Below are positions 14,931 to 23,269 of a DNA stretch of 43,301 nt, in pieces. Numbering within the stretch: the first letter of the stretch is position 1; every line of letters starts with the position of its first letter. The position numbers were made by a program, and so were the translations under genes. The stretch is from JAAYCI01 sp031548875 (GTDB lineage: Bacteria; Bacillota; Clostridia; Oscillospirales; Ruminococcaceae). Location of the stretch: contig JAVBQQ010000024.1 of NCBI GenBank assembly GCA_031548875.1, positions 1 through 43,301 on the forward strand, written 5' to 3'. The notes under the pieces are model-generated. The model worked only from the letters and a program-made list of their open reading frames with translations. It had not been told where the DNA came from and did no database searches.

Positions 14931-16961
14931 ATGCATACCAGAGAAGAGGAAACGACCATTTTGGATAAACAGGAAACACAAACAATGCACATCCCAGGGG
15001 GGCGCCCCGTGTTCGCGCCCACGCCGGCACGTGCGGTGATGGCGGCTGTGCTGCTGGGGCTGCTGGTGGTGGGGGTCATCCTCTGCCGTAGCAGCGGTAT
15101 CGTCACCCCGGCGTTCGTCATATGGCTTGCGGCGCTGTGGCTGGTGGCGGCGTTCTGCCTGTTCTTCCGCTACACGCCGCCCAAGTGGGCGCACCGCTTG
15201 CAGGTCATCACAGCCACCCTGCTATGCGCGGTTGCAACGCTTTGCATGCTGGAAACGTTCAACCGCAACACCGTGTCCGCCATGCGCGCAGGGGCCCTGC
15301 TTTTGGGGCTGCTGCTCATCCTGGCACTGTACCTGTTGCTGTTTGCGCTCATCGGGCGGCTGTCCACCGCTATTGTGGCCGCCTCCAGCGTGCTGCTGGC
15401 GTTTGGCCTCGTGGATTTTTTTGTCATGCTTTTCCGCGGCACGCCCTTTGTGCTGCCGGGCGACATCTACGCCATCGGCACAGCGGCCAGTGTGGCCGGC
15501 AGTTACCATCTGCGTCTCGACCCCGTTTTCTTCCCCGCCATCCTGCAGTACCTGTGCGTGTACGTCATCGCCGGTAAGGCAAGCTTTGCCGCAAAGGGCA
15601 AGAAGCGGCTGTGGACGCTGGTTGGCGGGGTTGTGGTGTCGGGCGCGGTGCTGTTTGGGGTGTGCGCACAGCCCACGCTGGACGCCCTGGGCGTAACGCC
15701 CAACCGCTACGACCAGGACGCTTCACTGCGGCAGAACGGCATGCTGATGTACACGGTGAGCGAGATGGTGCACGCCCGGGCCGCCATGCCCGCCGGTTAC
15801 GGCGACGAGGCGCTGGACGCGCTGCAGGCCGCCTACCCCAGCGACGAAGCCCCCGCGCCCGTTTCGGCCCCCACGCCCCAACGCCCCAACATAGTGCTGG
15901 TGCTGAGCGAATCGTGGAGCGACCTGCACCGCCACGCGAACCTTGAGACGGACAAGCCGGTGACCCCCTTCCTCGATTCTTTCCGCATGCGGGAGGACGT
16001 GGTCGCAGGCGAGCTGCTGGTGCCGGTGTTCGGCGGGGCCACCGTCTGCACCGAGTTCGAGTCGCTCACCGGCAACTCTGTAGCCTTCTCGCTCAGCTCG
16101 GCGGCCTATTTCCAGCACGTATCCAAAGGGGCCAGCCCTTCCATTGCCAGCACGCTAAACAGCGCAGGCTATGCCTCCACAGCCATCCACCCCTTCCTGG
16201 CCACCGGCTGGGGGCGCGACAAAGCGTACCCCAACATGGGCTTTGAACACTTCATCACGCTGGAAGACATGGACGACGTGCAGACGCTGCGTTACTATGC
16301 CAACGATGATACCTCCTTCGGCGTCATCGAACAAACGCTGGAGGACACCGCCGGCCCCGGCTTTGTATACTGCATCACTATGCAAAACCATGGCAACTAC
16401 AACTACGAGGGATACACCCCTCAGCTGAAGCTGACAAACCAGAACGAAGAACTTCCCCTCACGCAGCAGTACCTCTCGCTGCTGCACGACAGCGACGCCG
16501 CCTTCGAGCGTTTCATCGGGTACATCGACGCGCTGGACGAGCCCACCATCGTGATGATGTACGGCGACCACTTGCCCATGCTGGGCGACGAATACAACCG
16601 TTTTGCCACGCCCATCGAGCGGCAGTATCGCCACCGCACCCCCTTTGTTCTGTATGCGAACTACGAGGGGGCTTTCACCGAATACGCCGACACGCTGCGC
16701 GGCGGCGTGATGACCACGAGCTATATCACCCCCTGCCTTTTGCAGAGCGCCGGCCTGCCCCAAACGGGATACTACAAGTTCCTGCTGGACCTGAAGGAAC
16801 GGTATCCGGCCTTCTCGCTCAGCTGGGACACGAAGGGCGACGAGGCATTTGGCGGCAGTGTGCACCCGGGCGACGCGATGGTGCCCCAGTACCGCATCCT
16901 GCAGTACAACAACATCTTCGGCCACGAAAACCGCCGGGATGAGCTGTTCTACCTGCAATGA
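14931..16961 (+). CDS. LTA-synthase-family phosphoglycerol/phosphoethanolamine transferase-like membrane protein
   Basis: Up to 676 residues: about five membrane segments in residues 35-235, then an extracellular sulfatase-fold domain (about 318-650). The catalytic set known from LtaS is recognisable: metal-ligand Glu327 in VLSESWSD, nucleophile Thr371 in GATVCTEFESLTG, His487 in TMQNHGNY, and Asp546/His547 in MYGDHLPML. Such enzymes transfer glycerol phosphate, or a related group, from lipid to polymer or sugar on the cell surface. Three starts are possible: ATG 14931 without a ribosome binding site, TTG 14961 with GAGGA, and ATG 14985 with AGGA nine to ten bases upstream. The longest is listed, but the later ones are better supported by spacing. 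It is monocistronic. Whether it makes type I LTA or decorates another polymer cannot be read from sequence. Confidence 0.88.
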   Translation: MHTREEETTILDKQETQTMHIPGGRPVFAPTPARAVMAAVLLGLLVVGVILCRSSGIVTPAFVIWLAALWLVAAFCLFFRYTPPKWAHRLQVITATLLCAVATLCMLETFNRNTVSAMRAGALLLGLLLILALYLLLFALIGRLSTAIVAASSVLLAFGLVDFFVMLFRGTPFVLPGDIYAIGTAASVAGSYHLRLDPVFFPAILQYLCVYVIAGKASFAAKGKKRLWTLVGGVVVSGAVLFGVCAQPTLDALGVTPNRYDQDASLRQNGMLMYTVSEMVHARAAMPAGYGDEALDALQAAYPSDEAPAPVSAPTPQRPNIVLVLSESWSDLHRHANLETDKPVTPFLDSFRMREDVVAGELLVPVFGGATVCTEFESLTGNSVAFSLSSAAYFQHVSKGASPSIASTLNSAGYASTAIHPFLATGWGRDKAYPNMGFEHFITLEDMDDVQTLRYYANDDTSFGVIEQTLEDTAGPGFVYCITMQNHGNYNYEGYTPQLKLTNQNEELPLTQQYLSLLHDSDAAFERFIGYIDALDEPTIVMMYGDHLPMLGDEYNRFATPIERQYRHRTPFVLYANYEGAFTEYADTLRGGVMTTSYITPCLLQSAGLPQTGYYKFLLDLKERYPAFSLSWDTKGDEAFGGSVHPGDAMVPQYRILQYNNIFGHENRRDELFYLQ

Positions 16962-16975
16962 AGCCCCTGCACATA

Positions 16976-17011
16976 AAATCCCGCCCCTGGCAGCTGCCTG
17001 GGGCGGGATTT
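16976..17011. terminator. Long hairpin between convergent genes
   Basis: AAATCCCGCCCC (16976-16987) pairs with GGGGCGGGATTT (17000-17011), and the inner GGCAGCTGCC is itself palindromic. The U tracts are short on both sides. It follows the LTA-synthase-like stop and precedes the opposing FliD-like stop. Confidence 0.7.
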
Positions 17012-17042
17012 GTTGTGTGTGGAAATTTGCGGCGCGCAAGCT

Positions 17043-17825
17043 CTAGACCAGCGTGTTCAGCATCAGGCCGGTGACGCCCAGATTGTTCAGGTAATACGCA
17101 TTGCCGCGGAAGGAATCGTACATCTCGCGGAAGGGGTTTTGCGCCTGGGCCGATTGGATGGAGGAAAGGTCGTTCGTGATGAGGTCGCGCGCGGAAATAT
17201 TGGCGCCGTACAGCGCATTCTTGTGGGCCGTGTCTGCAATGCCGCCAATGCCGCCGATGATGTCCTTGAACAGCTTCTGGTTGCCGGGGCTGTCTGTCTT
17301 CAGCGCCTCGGTCATCTTGGCCGTGTCCAGCGCAAGCGTGCCGTCCTTGTTCACGGTGACGCCCACCATCTTCATGCTCTCTTTGGGCGCAGGGTCCTGC
17401 ACCATGCGGCTCAGCTGTTTGGTCACGCCGGGGCCGCGGTCGGCATTGTCGTTCAAGAGCTTTATATTGCTGTTGTAGTTGTCCACAAAGCTCTGGAAGG
17501 CCTTCACCGTCTTGGCAACGGTCTCGTCGGTCACATTACCGCTCTTGTCGTACAGCAGCTTGTCCAGGTTGCTGCCACGCACGGCAAGCGCGCTTTGGTC
17601 CAGCGTTTTGATGCTGAGGGTGTACTTGTCCAGGAAGGCGGCCGTCTCGCTCTTCAGGCTCTTTACGGTGGCGCTGCTGTTCTGGTAGGTGGACAGCAGC
17701 TCCTGTGCCTGTGCTTTGGTTGCGCTGGACACAGAACCATAGTTGAACAGGGAACTGGTGCTGCCCGCATTCAGTGAATAAGGGCTCAGGTATGATGTGA
17801 GGTACGAGTCGATCGACGTTGCCAT
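17043..17825 (-). CDS. FliD-like (flagellar cap, C-terminal domain-type) orphan protein
   Basis: A 260-residue protein with no signal peptide and a Ser/Thr/Asn-rich composition. The middle and C-terminal parts resemble the FliD C-terminal region: FQSFVDNYNSNIKLLND (helix 'VxxFVxxYN'), then VTVNKDGTLALDTAKMTEAL, which matches the FliD pattern 'G(I/V)TxxxDGxLxLDxxKL'. It is far shorter than FliD (450 or more residues), and no flagellar gene is nearby. AAGGAG lies ten bases before ATG 17825. The C-terminus AYYLNNLGVTGLMLNTLV is hydrophobic and could mediate oligomerisation. It may be a surface or cytoplasmic protein that reuses the FliD fold. The assignment to flagella is doubtful. Confidence 0.65.
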   Translation of the reverse strand: MATSIDSYLTSYLSPYSLNAGSTSSLFNYGSVSSATKAQAQELLSTYQNSSATVKSLKSETAAFLDKYTLSIKTLDQSALAVRGSNLDKLLYDKSGNVTDETVAKTVKAFQSFVDNYNSNIKLLNDNADRGPGVTKQLSRMVQDPAPKESMKMVGVTVNKDGTLALDTAKMTEALKTDSPGNQKLFKDIIGGIGGIADTAHKNALYGANISARDLITNDLSSIQSAQAQNPFREMYDSFRGNAYYLNNLGVTGLMLNTLV

Positions 17826-17948
17826 GTATACGACACTCCTTTCAGATCTGTCCTTCGGGGATTTGCGCGTTGTGTATTTGAGATACCACAAAAAGATATC
17901 TATCCACTAACTGTTTCGGCAGCAAGCGGTTTTTTCTTAACCCCCAAA

Positions 17949-17977
17949 TTGACAAAAATCCACCTTTTTGTTACTTT
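17949..17977 (+). promoter_or_regulatory. Promoter of the aldolase-mtnK-mtnA operon
   Basis: A perfect TTGACA (17949-17954) is followed after 17 bases by TACTTT (17972-17977). The start of transcription would fall near 17984, about 20 bases before a strong AAAAGGAGG at 18006-18014. Confidence 0.6.
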
Positions 17978-17989
17978 TGTACACAAAGG

Positions 17990-18664
17990 ATGTATCTTGC
18001 ACCCCAAAAGGAGGCGGCAACCATCGATCTTCCCCCTATCTTTGCGCGCGGCGAAGCCGCAAAGGCCATGCTGGACATCGGCCGGCGCATGTACGACAAG
18101 GGCTTTGTGGCCGCCAACGACGGCAACCTGAGCTGCCGCGTGGGCACGGGCCGTTTTTTGGCCACGCCGGCCGGCGTTTCCAAGGGCTTCATGCGAGAAG
18201 AGACGCTTGTGGAGGTGGGCGCCGATGGCGCGCTCTTAGGCGGCTGCAGCAGGCCGACCTCCGAGCTTGCCATGCACCTGCGCGTGTACACCGAAGCGCC
18301 ACTGGTGGGCGCTGTGGTGCACGCACACCCGCCTGTGGCCACCTCCTTCGCCGTGGCGGGCATCCCGCTGGACGAGCCGGTGCTGTCCGAGGCGCTGATG
18401 CTGCTGGGCGAGGTGCCGCTGGCGCCGTACGCCACGTCGGGCACGGCGGAGGTGCCCGAGAGCATCGCCCCCTTCGTGCACACGCACAGGGCGGTTCTGC
18501 TGGCCAACCACGGCGTTCTGTGCTGGGGGAAGGATCTGTACGAGGCGTACCACCTCATGGAATCGGTGGAATATTATGCCACCATCCTGTTGAACAGCAA
18601 ATACATCATCGGCCGGGCCAACCGGTTGACAAGCGAGCAGATCGACAAGCTGAAGAACCGGTAG
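17990..18664 (+). CDS. Class II aldolase/adducin-family protein (predicted deoxyribulose/methylthioribulose-1-phosphate aldolase)
   Basis: A zinc-dependent class II aldolase family member, up to 224 residues, close in length to FucA. It shows GNLS near residue 45-48, a catalytic-type Glu in RPTSELAMHLRVY, zinc ligands in VHAHPP and LLANHGVLCWGKDL, and the usual C-terminal helix. FucA-type aldolases cleave sugar-1-phosphates to DHAP and an aldehyde; the related MtnB dehydratase has the same fold, so the two cannot be separated with certainty. Next to mtnK and mtnA it should act on their product. The start is unclear: ATG 17990 has no usable ribosome binding site spacing, while AAAAGGAGG (18006-18014) lies eight bases before an ATC codon (18023) where the family's N-terminus naturally begins. 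The canonical start is listed. Confidence 0.85.
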   Translation: MYLAPQKEAATIDLPPIFARGEAAKAMLDIGRRMYDKGFVAANDGNLSCRVGTGRFLATPAGVSKGFMREETLVEVGADGALLGGCSRPTSELAMHLRVYTEAPLVGAVVHAHPPVATSFAVAGIPLDEPVLSEALMLLGEVPLAPYATSGTAEVPESIAPFVHTHRAVLLANHGVLCWGKDLYEAYHLMESVEYYATILLNSKYIIGRANRLTSEQIDKLKNR

Positions 18665-18730
18665 AACCAAAGAACAGGGCCGAAACTATTCATGACCAAT
18701 CATCCGGTGCAAGGAAAGGGACGAACACCC

Positions 18731-19966
18731 ATGGGATACGACAGCTATTTTTTAATGAAGGAGCCGGATGTGGCCGGTTATGTGCGCGCACAGCAGCAAA
18801 CCTGCCCCGCCCTTGCCTTTCTGGACACCGCGGGTGAGCTTGCCTGCAACGAGGTGGGCGACGGCAACCTGAACTACATCTTCCGCCTGGCCGACAGCGA
18901 CGGACATTCGGTCATTGTGAAGCAGGCCGGCCACACATTGCGCATCTCGGACGAGATGCATATCTCGGTGGACCGCAACCGCATCGAGTCGGAGATCCTG
19001 ATGCTGCAGGACAAATATGTGCCTGGCTATGTGCCCAAGATCTACGCTTACGACACGGTGATGTGCGCCTGCATCATGGAGGACCTCTCACAACACCGGC
19101 TGATGCGCACCGCGCTGATGGAGCATGAAATATTCCCTCAGTTTGCGGATTGGATCTCCACCTTCATGGTGGAAAGCCTGCTGCCCACCACCGACATTGT
19201 GCTGGACCACAAGGAAAAAAAGCTGCTGCAGCAAACCTATGTGAACCCCGAACTGTGCGAGATCACCGAAGACCTCGTCTACACCGAGCCGTACAACGAC
19301 CGGCTGGGCCGCAACAATGTCTTTCCCCCGAACGAGGATTTCGTGCGGCGCGAGCTGTACGGGGACGGCGCCCTGCACCTGGAAGTGGCCAAGCTCAAGA
19401 TGGACTTCATGAACAACGCACAGGCGCTCATCCATGGCGACCTGCACACCGGCTCCATCTTCATCAACCCGCAGTCGATGAAGGCGTTCGACCCCGAGTT
19501 TGCCTTCTACGGCCCCATGGGCTACGACATCGGCAACGTGGTGGCCAACATGATCTTTGCCTGGTGCAACGGCGACGCCACACTGCCCGCCGGCGGCGGG
19601 CGTGAGTCTTATCTCGCCTGGGTGGAGGATACGATACGCGACATCGTGGACCTCACCTTCCAAAAGATGCGCACTGCCTGGGACAAGCTTGCCACCGAGC
19701 CCTTTGCGGCCACGCCCGGTTTCAAGGATTGGTACATCGGCGGTGTGCTGGCCGACACCGCCGGCGTAACGGGCCTTGAACTGAACCGCCGCACCGTGGG
19801 CATGGCGAACGTGAAAGACCTGACGACGATTCCCGATGAAGGCAAGCGCGCCCGGGCCGAGCGCATCTGCATCACCGCCGCAAAGGCGTACATCCTGCAG
19901 CGGCACACACTTGCAACCGGCGACGATTTCCTGCACGTGCTGAAAGACGCTGCCGCGCACAGCTGA
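18731..19966 (+). CDS. mtnK: S-methyl-5-thioribose kinase
   Basis: A 411-residue kinase of the APH/choline-kinase fold that phosphorylates C1 of 5-methylthioribose, and in related pathways 5-deoxyribose. Length fits MtnK (about 400). Visible are the nucleotide loop EVGDGNLNYIF (41-51), the ATP-binding Lys64 in VIVKQAG, the catalytic loop HGDLHTGSIF (235-244) and the metal-binding DPEFAFYGP (254-262). ATG 18731 follows AAAGGG by about eleven bases; a start at 18692 would add 13 residues without family support. It follows the aldolase by 66 bases and precedes mtnA by 44 bases, so the three form one operon. The product enters the MtnA reaction. Confidence 0.95.
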   Translation: MGYDSYFLMKEPDVAGYVRAQQQTCPALAFLDTAGELACNEVGDGNLNYIFRLADSDGHSVIVKQAGHTLRISDEMHISVDRNRIESEILMLQDKYVPGYVPKIYAYDTVMCACIMEDLSQHRLMRTALMEHEIFPQFADWISTFMVESLLPTTDIVLDHKEKKLLQQTYVNPELCEITEDLVYTEPYNDRLGRNNVFPPNEDFVRRELYGDGALHLEVAKLKMDFMNNAQALIHGDLHTGSIFINPQSMKAFDPEFAFYGPMGYDIGNVVANMIFAWCNGDATLPAGGGRESYLAWVEDTIRDIVDLTFQKMRTAWDKLATEPFAATPGFKDWYIGGVLADTAGVTGLELNRRTVGMANVKDLTTIPDEGKRARAERICITAAKAYILQRHTLATGDDFLHVLKDAAAHS

Positions 19967-20010
19967 ACACCGCACAGCGAACACGCCAAACCCCGAAAAA
20001 GGACAACTCT

Positions 20011-21081
<1,071 letters not shown>

Positions 21082-21115
21082 GTACAGCATGTCCGCTGCA
21101 AAGGAGGAAGCCCGC

Positions 21116-21472
21116 ATGGTGTCCCTCAAAAACTGCCCCTTTTGTGGAGGCAAGGCTGTCTACTCGCGTATACCCGGCGATGGATTTTCCGTCCTGTGCA
21201 CGGCCTGCGGCGCTCTTGCCGTGCGCCAGCAGGCCACAGACCGCGACGTGCTGGGGGCCGGCTGGAACATGCGCGAGGTGCGCCACAACTTCCAGCAGCG
21301 CGACAACGTGAAGCCCTGCCCCTTCTGCGCCTCCCGCATCAGCATCGGCAAGATGCCTGATGACAACAGCATCCTGCAGTGCGGCAGGTGCGGCATGATC
21401 GTCTCGTTTGCCACCAGCAACGACCTTTCCACCACCATACAGAGGTGGAACCGCCGCGCGCCGGGTGCATAA
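21116..21472 (+). CDS. Tandem Lar-type zinc-ribbon protein
   Basis: A 118-residue protein made of two copies of the short zinc ribbon found in Lar-type restriction-alleviation proteins. Copy 1 (about 4-55) has CPFCGG, then CTACG, and ends in GWNMR. Copy 2 (about 66-115) has CPFCAS, then CGRCG, and ends in RWNRR. Each ribbon keeps both CxxC pairs. ATG 21116 is preferred because AAAGGAGG lies eight bases upstream; ATG 21089 has no site. It starts 34 bases after mtnA and may be co-transcribed. Single-ribbon relatives are often phage-borne, but no phage genes lie here. The role is unknown; binding to nucleic acid or protein is likely. Confidence 0.8.
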   Translation: MVSLKNCPFCGGKAVYSRIPGDGFSVLCTACGALAVRQQATDRDVLGAGWNMREVRHNFQQRDNVKPCPFCASRISIGKMPDDNSILQCGRCGMIVSFATSNDLSTTIQRWNRRAPGA

Positions 21473-21493
21473 AAGACTTTAGCCCTTCGCGCC

Positions 21494-21605
21494 GTTGCCC
21501 GGCAAACAGCTGCGCGGCAACTGTTTGAGAGCGGCGGGGCAGAAGACAACAAGACAAACTGGTTTTGGGCCGCCGCTCTACCCTGCTTCGACAGGGTCTT
21601 TTTTT
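21494..21605 (+). terminator. Multi-hairpin element ending in an intrinsic terminator
   Basis: ACCCTG (21580-21585) pairs with CAGGGT (21592-21597) and is followed by a seven-T run. Just before it, AGAGCGGCGG (21528-21537) pairs with CCGCCGCTCT (21570-21579). Further upstream GTTGCC/GGCAAC arms can also pair. The last stem ends the mtn operon; the others may only buttress it. Confidence 0.8.
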
Positions 21606-21688
21606 ATTTTTTCGCGGCCGGCGTTATACTGGAACTGGCCCCGCAGTGGGAAAGGGGCACACATCCCAAGGAAAGCGAGGTACCAAGG

Positions 21689-22144
21689 ATGGACCGCTAC
21701 GAAAAAAAGGCCGTAAAACCGCTTGAGAATATCGCCATCATGTTGGGAGATGCGGAACAACGGATGGAGACGATGGAACTCTCGGGGGACCACGCCGTCC
21801 ACCTGCGCGAACAGGGCAAGGCCATCCGCAAGATGAAACAGGCGGTGCGGCAGGCCAAAAAGGTGCAGAAGCTGGAGCGTAAATCCCGCATGAGCGGCAC
21901 AGCAGGCCACAAAAACGGCCTTCTGCGGGAGGATGAGGTCCTCTCGGCCATCGAGATGGAGTTTGGCAAGCTGGACATCCGCACGGCCAACCTGGACAGC
22001 TACGACGCCGCCCTGCGCACCTACCTGCAGCAGGAGAAGCCGCTGGACCAGATGAAGCAGATGCTGATGGACGCCGGCTTGTACCTGCCGCCGGGGCTGG
22101 CCGGCGCGGAAGGGGCGATCCCCCCTCCGTCCCCGCCCCAGTAG
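21689..22144 (+). CDS. Hypothetical basic helical protein
   Basis: A 151-residue protein I do not recognise. It has no signal peptide or membrane segment. Residues about 40-75 are strongly basic and helical (KAIRKMKQAVRQAKKVQKLERKSRM), residues 80-130 are acidic to neutral and helical, and the last 15 residues are Gly/Pro-rich. GAGG eight bases before ATG 21689 gives the start, and a TATACT -10-like hexamer lies at 21625-21630. It stands between a terminator and the promoter of the DUF1848 gene. A small nucleic-acid-binding role is possible but unsupported. Confidence 0.6.
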   Translation: MDRYEKKAVKPLENIAIMLGDAEQRMETMELSGDHAVHLREQGKAIRKMKQAVRQAKKVQKLERKSRMSGTAGHKNGLLREDEVLSAIEMEFGKLDIRTANLDSYDAALRTYLQQEKPLDQMKQMLMDAGLYLPPGLAGAEGAIPPPSPPQ

Positions 22145-22152
22145 GCTGGCGC

Positions 22153-22181
22153 TTGTCTTCCACCGCCGGATGCGCTAGGAT
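22153..22181 (+). promoter_or_regulatory. Promoter of the DUF1848 gene
   Basis: TTGTCT (22153-22158) and TAGGAT (22176-22181) are 17 bases apart. The predicted leader of about 75 bases contains CCCGGTT (22195-22201) paired with AACCGGG (22228-22234) and a compact GCAGG/CCTGC element just before the ribosome binding site. Confidence 0.5.
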
Positions 22182-22264
22182 AAAGAAAACGAGCCCCGGT
22201 TAGTACCTGAAAAACGGTTTGCGTAAAAACCGGGCAGGAACCTGCGCAGGAGGCGAGCTTTCTC

Positions 22265-23176
22265 TTGATCATAAGCGCCAGCAGGCGGACGGACATTCCC
22301 CGGTACTACTTTCCCTGGCTGCAAAATCGCCTGCGGGAGGGTTTTGCGCTCGTGCGCAACCCCATGAACACGCAGCAGATCTCCCGCGTGGCGCTAGACC
22401 CCGGCGTGGTGGACTGTATCGTTTTCTGGACCAAAAATCCCGCCCCCCTGCTGGTCGGGACGGATGCGCTGGACGCCTACCGCTACTATGTCCAGTTCAC
22501 ACTGAACCCCTACGGCCCCGAGATGGAAAGCGCGCTGCCCCCCTTGGAAGAACGCGTGCGTACCTTTCGGCAGCTTGCGGCTGCCATCGGGCCGCATCGG
22601 GTGGTCTGGCGGGTAAGCCCGCTACTGTTCAGCCCTGTTTACACGGAAACGTTCCATCTGGGCGCCTTCGCCCGGATGGCCGGCCAGTTGCAGGGCTGCA
22701 CAGAGCAGGTGAAGCTGGGCTTCCTGGACCTGTACCGCAAGAACCGCGCGGCCATGCAGGCACACGAAGCGCAGCCGGGCGGCGTCTCCCAGCAGGTGCG
22801 GCTGGCAAAGCAGTTCGCCGCCATAGCCGCCGACCACGGCATGCTCCTTTCGGCCTGCGGGCCGCTGGACCTTGCCGCCGCCGGCCTTGCACCCACCGGA
22901 TGTGTGGACAGGGCGCTTATTGAACAGTTGGCCGGCGGCACATTGCATCTGGGGCGAGATACCGGCCAAAGGCCGGACTGCTACTGCACGGCCAGCGTGG
23001 ACATCGGCGCCTACGACAGCTGCCCCGCCGGCTGCGCCTACTGCTATGCAAACCGCTCCCCCGCGCTGGCGCAGCGCCACCTGCAGCAGCACGACCCCGC
23101 CTCGCCCCTGCTGTTGGGGCGGTTGCTTCCCGGCGAACGGGTGATCGAGCGGCCCCCCCGTTCCCAGCTGGATTGA
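22265..23176 (+). CDS. DUF1848 family protein with C-terminal CxxxCxxC
   Basis: A 303-residue member of DUF1848, a family of unknown function in anaerobes. It opens with MIISASRRTDIPRYY and FALVRNPMNTQQIS, which are conserved in the family, followed by CIVFWTKNP and VVWRVSPLL, segments that recall TIM-barrel radical-SAM proteins. The striking part is the C-terminus: RPDCYCTASVDIG, then DSCPAGCAYCYAN, which places a CxxxCxxC triad at 253, 257 and 260 with extra Cys at 239 and 241. In normal radical-SAM enzymes that triad is near the N-terminus. Translation starts at TTG 22265, eleven bases after AGGAGG. It is monocistronic between its own promoter and a strong terminator. A [4Fe-4S] cluster enzyme is likely; the reaction is unknown. 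Confidence 0.85.
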   Translation: MIISASRRTDIPRYYFPWLQNRLREGFALVRNPMNTQQISRVALDPGVVDCIVFWTKNPAPLLVGTDALDAYRYYVQFTLNPYGPEMESALPPLEERVRTFRQLAAAIGPHRVVWRVSPLLFSPVYTETFHLGAFARMAGQLQGCTEQVKLGFLDLYRKNRAAMQAHEAQPGGVSQQVRLAKQFAAIAADHGMLLSACGPLDLAAAGLAPTGCVDRALIEQLAGGTLHLGRDTGQRPDCYCTASVDIGAYDSCPAGCAYCYANRSPALAQRHLQQHDPASPLLLGRLLPGERVIERPPRSQLD

Positions 23177-23211
23177 AACGGCCTGAAAACCATCATATGG
23201 AAATGCAAAGC

Positions 23212-23255
23212 AAAGCCGGCAGGGTCCCTAAAAGGGCACCCTGCCGGCTTTTATT
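23212..23255. terminator. Strong bidirectional intrinsic terminator
   Basis: AAAGCCGGCAGGGT (23212-23225) pairs perfectly with ACCCTGCCGGCTTT (23238-23251), with an inner CCC/GGG, and TTTTATTT follows. It sits between the convergent DUF1848 and DUF1287 genes. Confidence 0.93.
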
Positions 23256-23269
23256 TCGTCTCGAGCTGC

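Noticed and set aside
21116..21472. Prophage remnant suggested by the Lar-type ribbons
   Set aside because: No integrase, structural or replication genes, no attachment repeats, and base composition like the neighbours.
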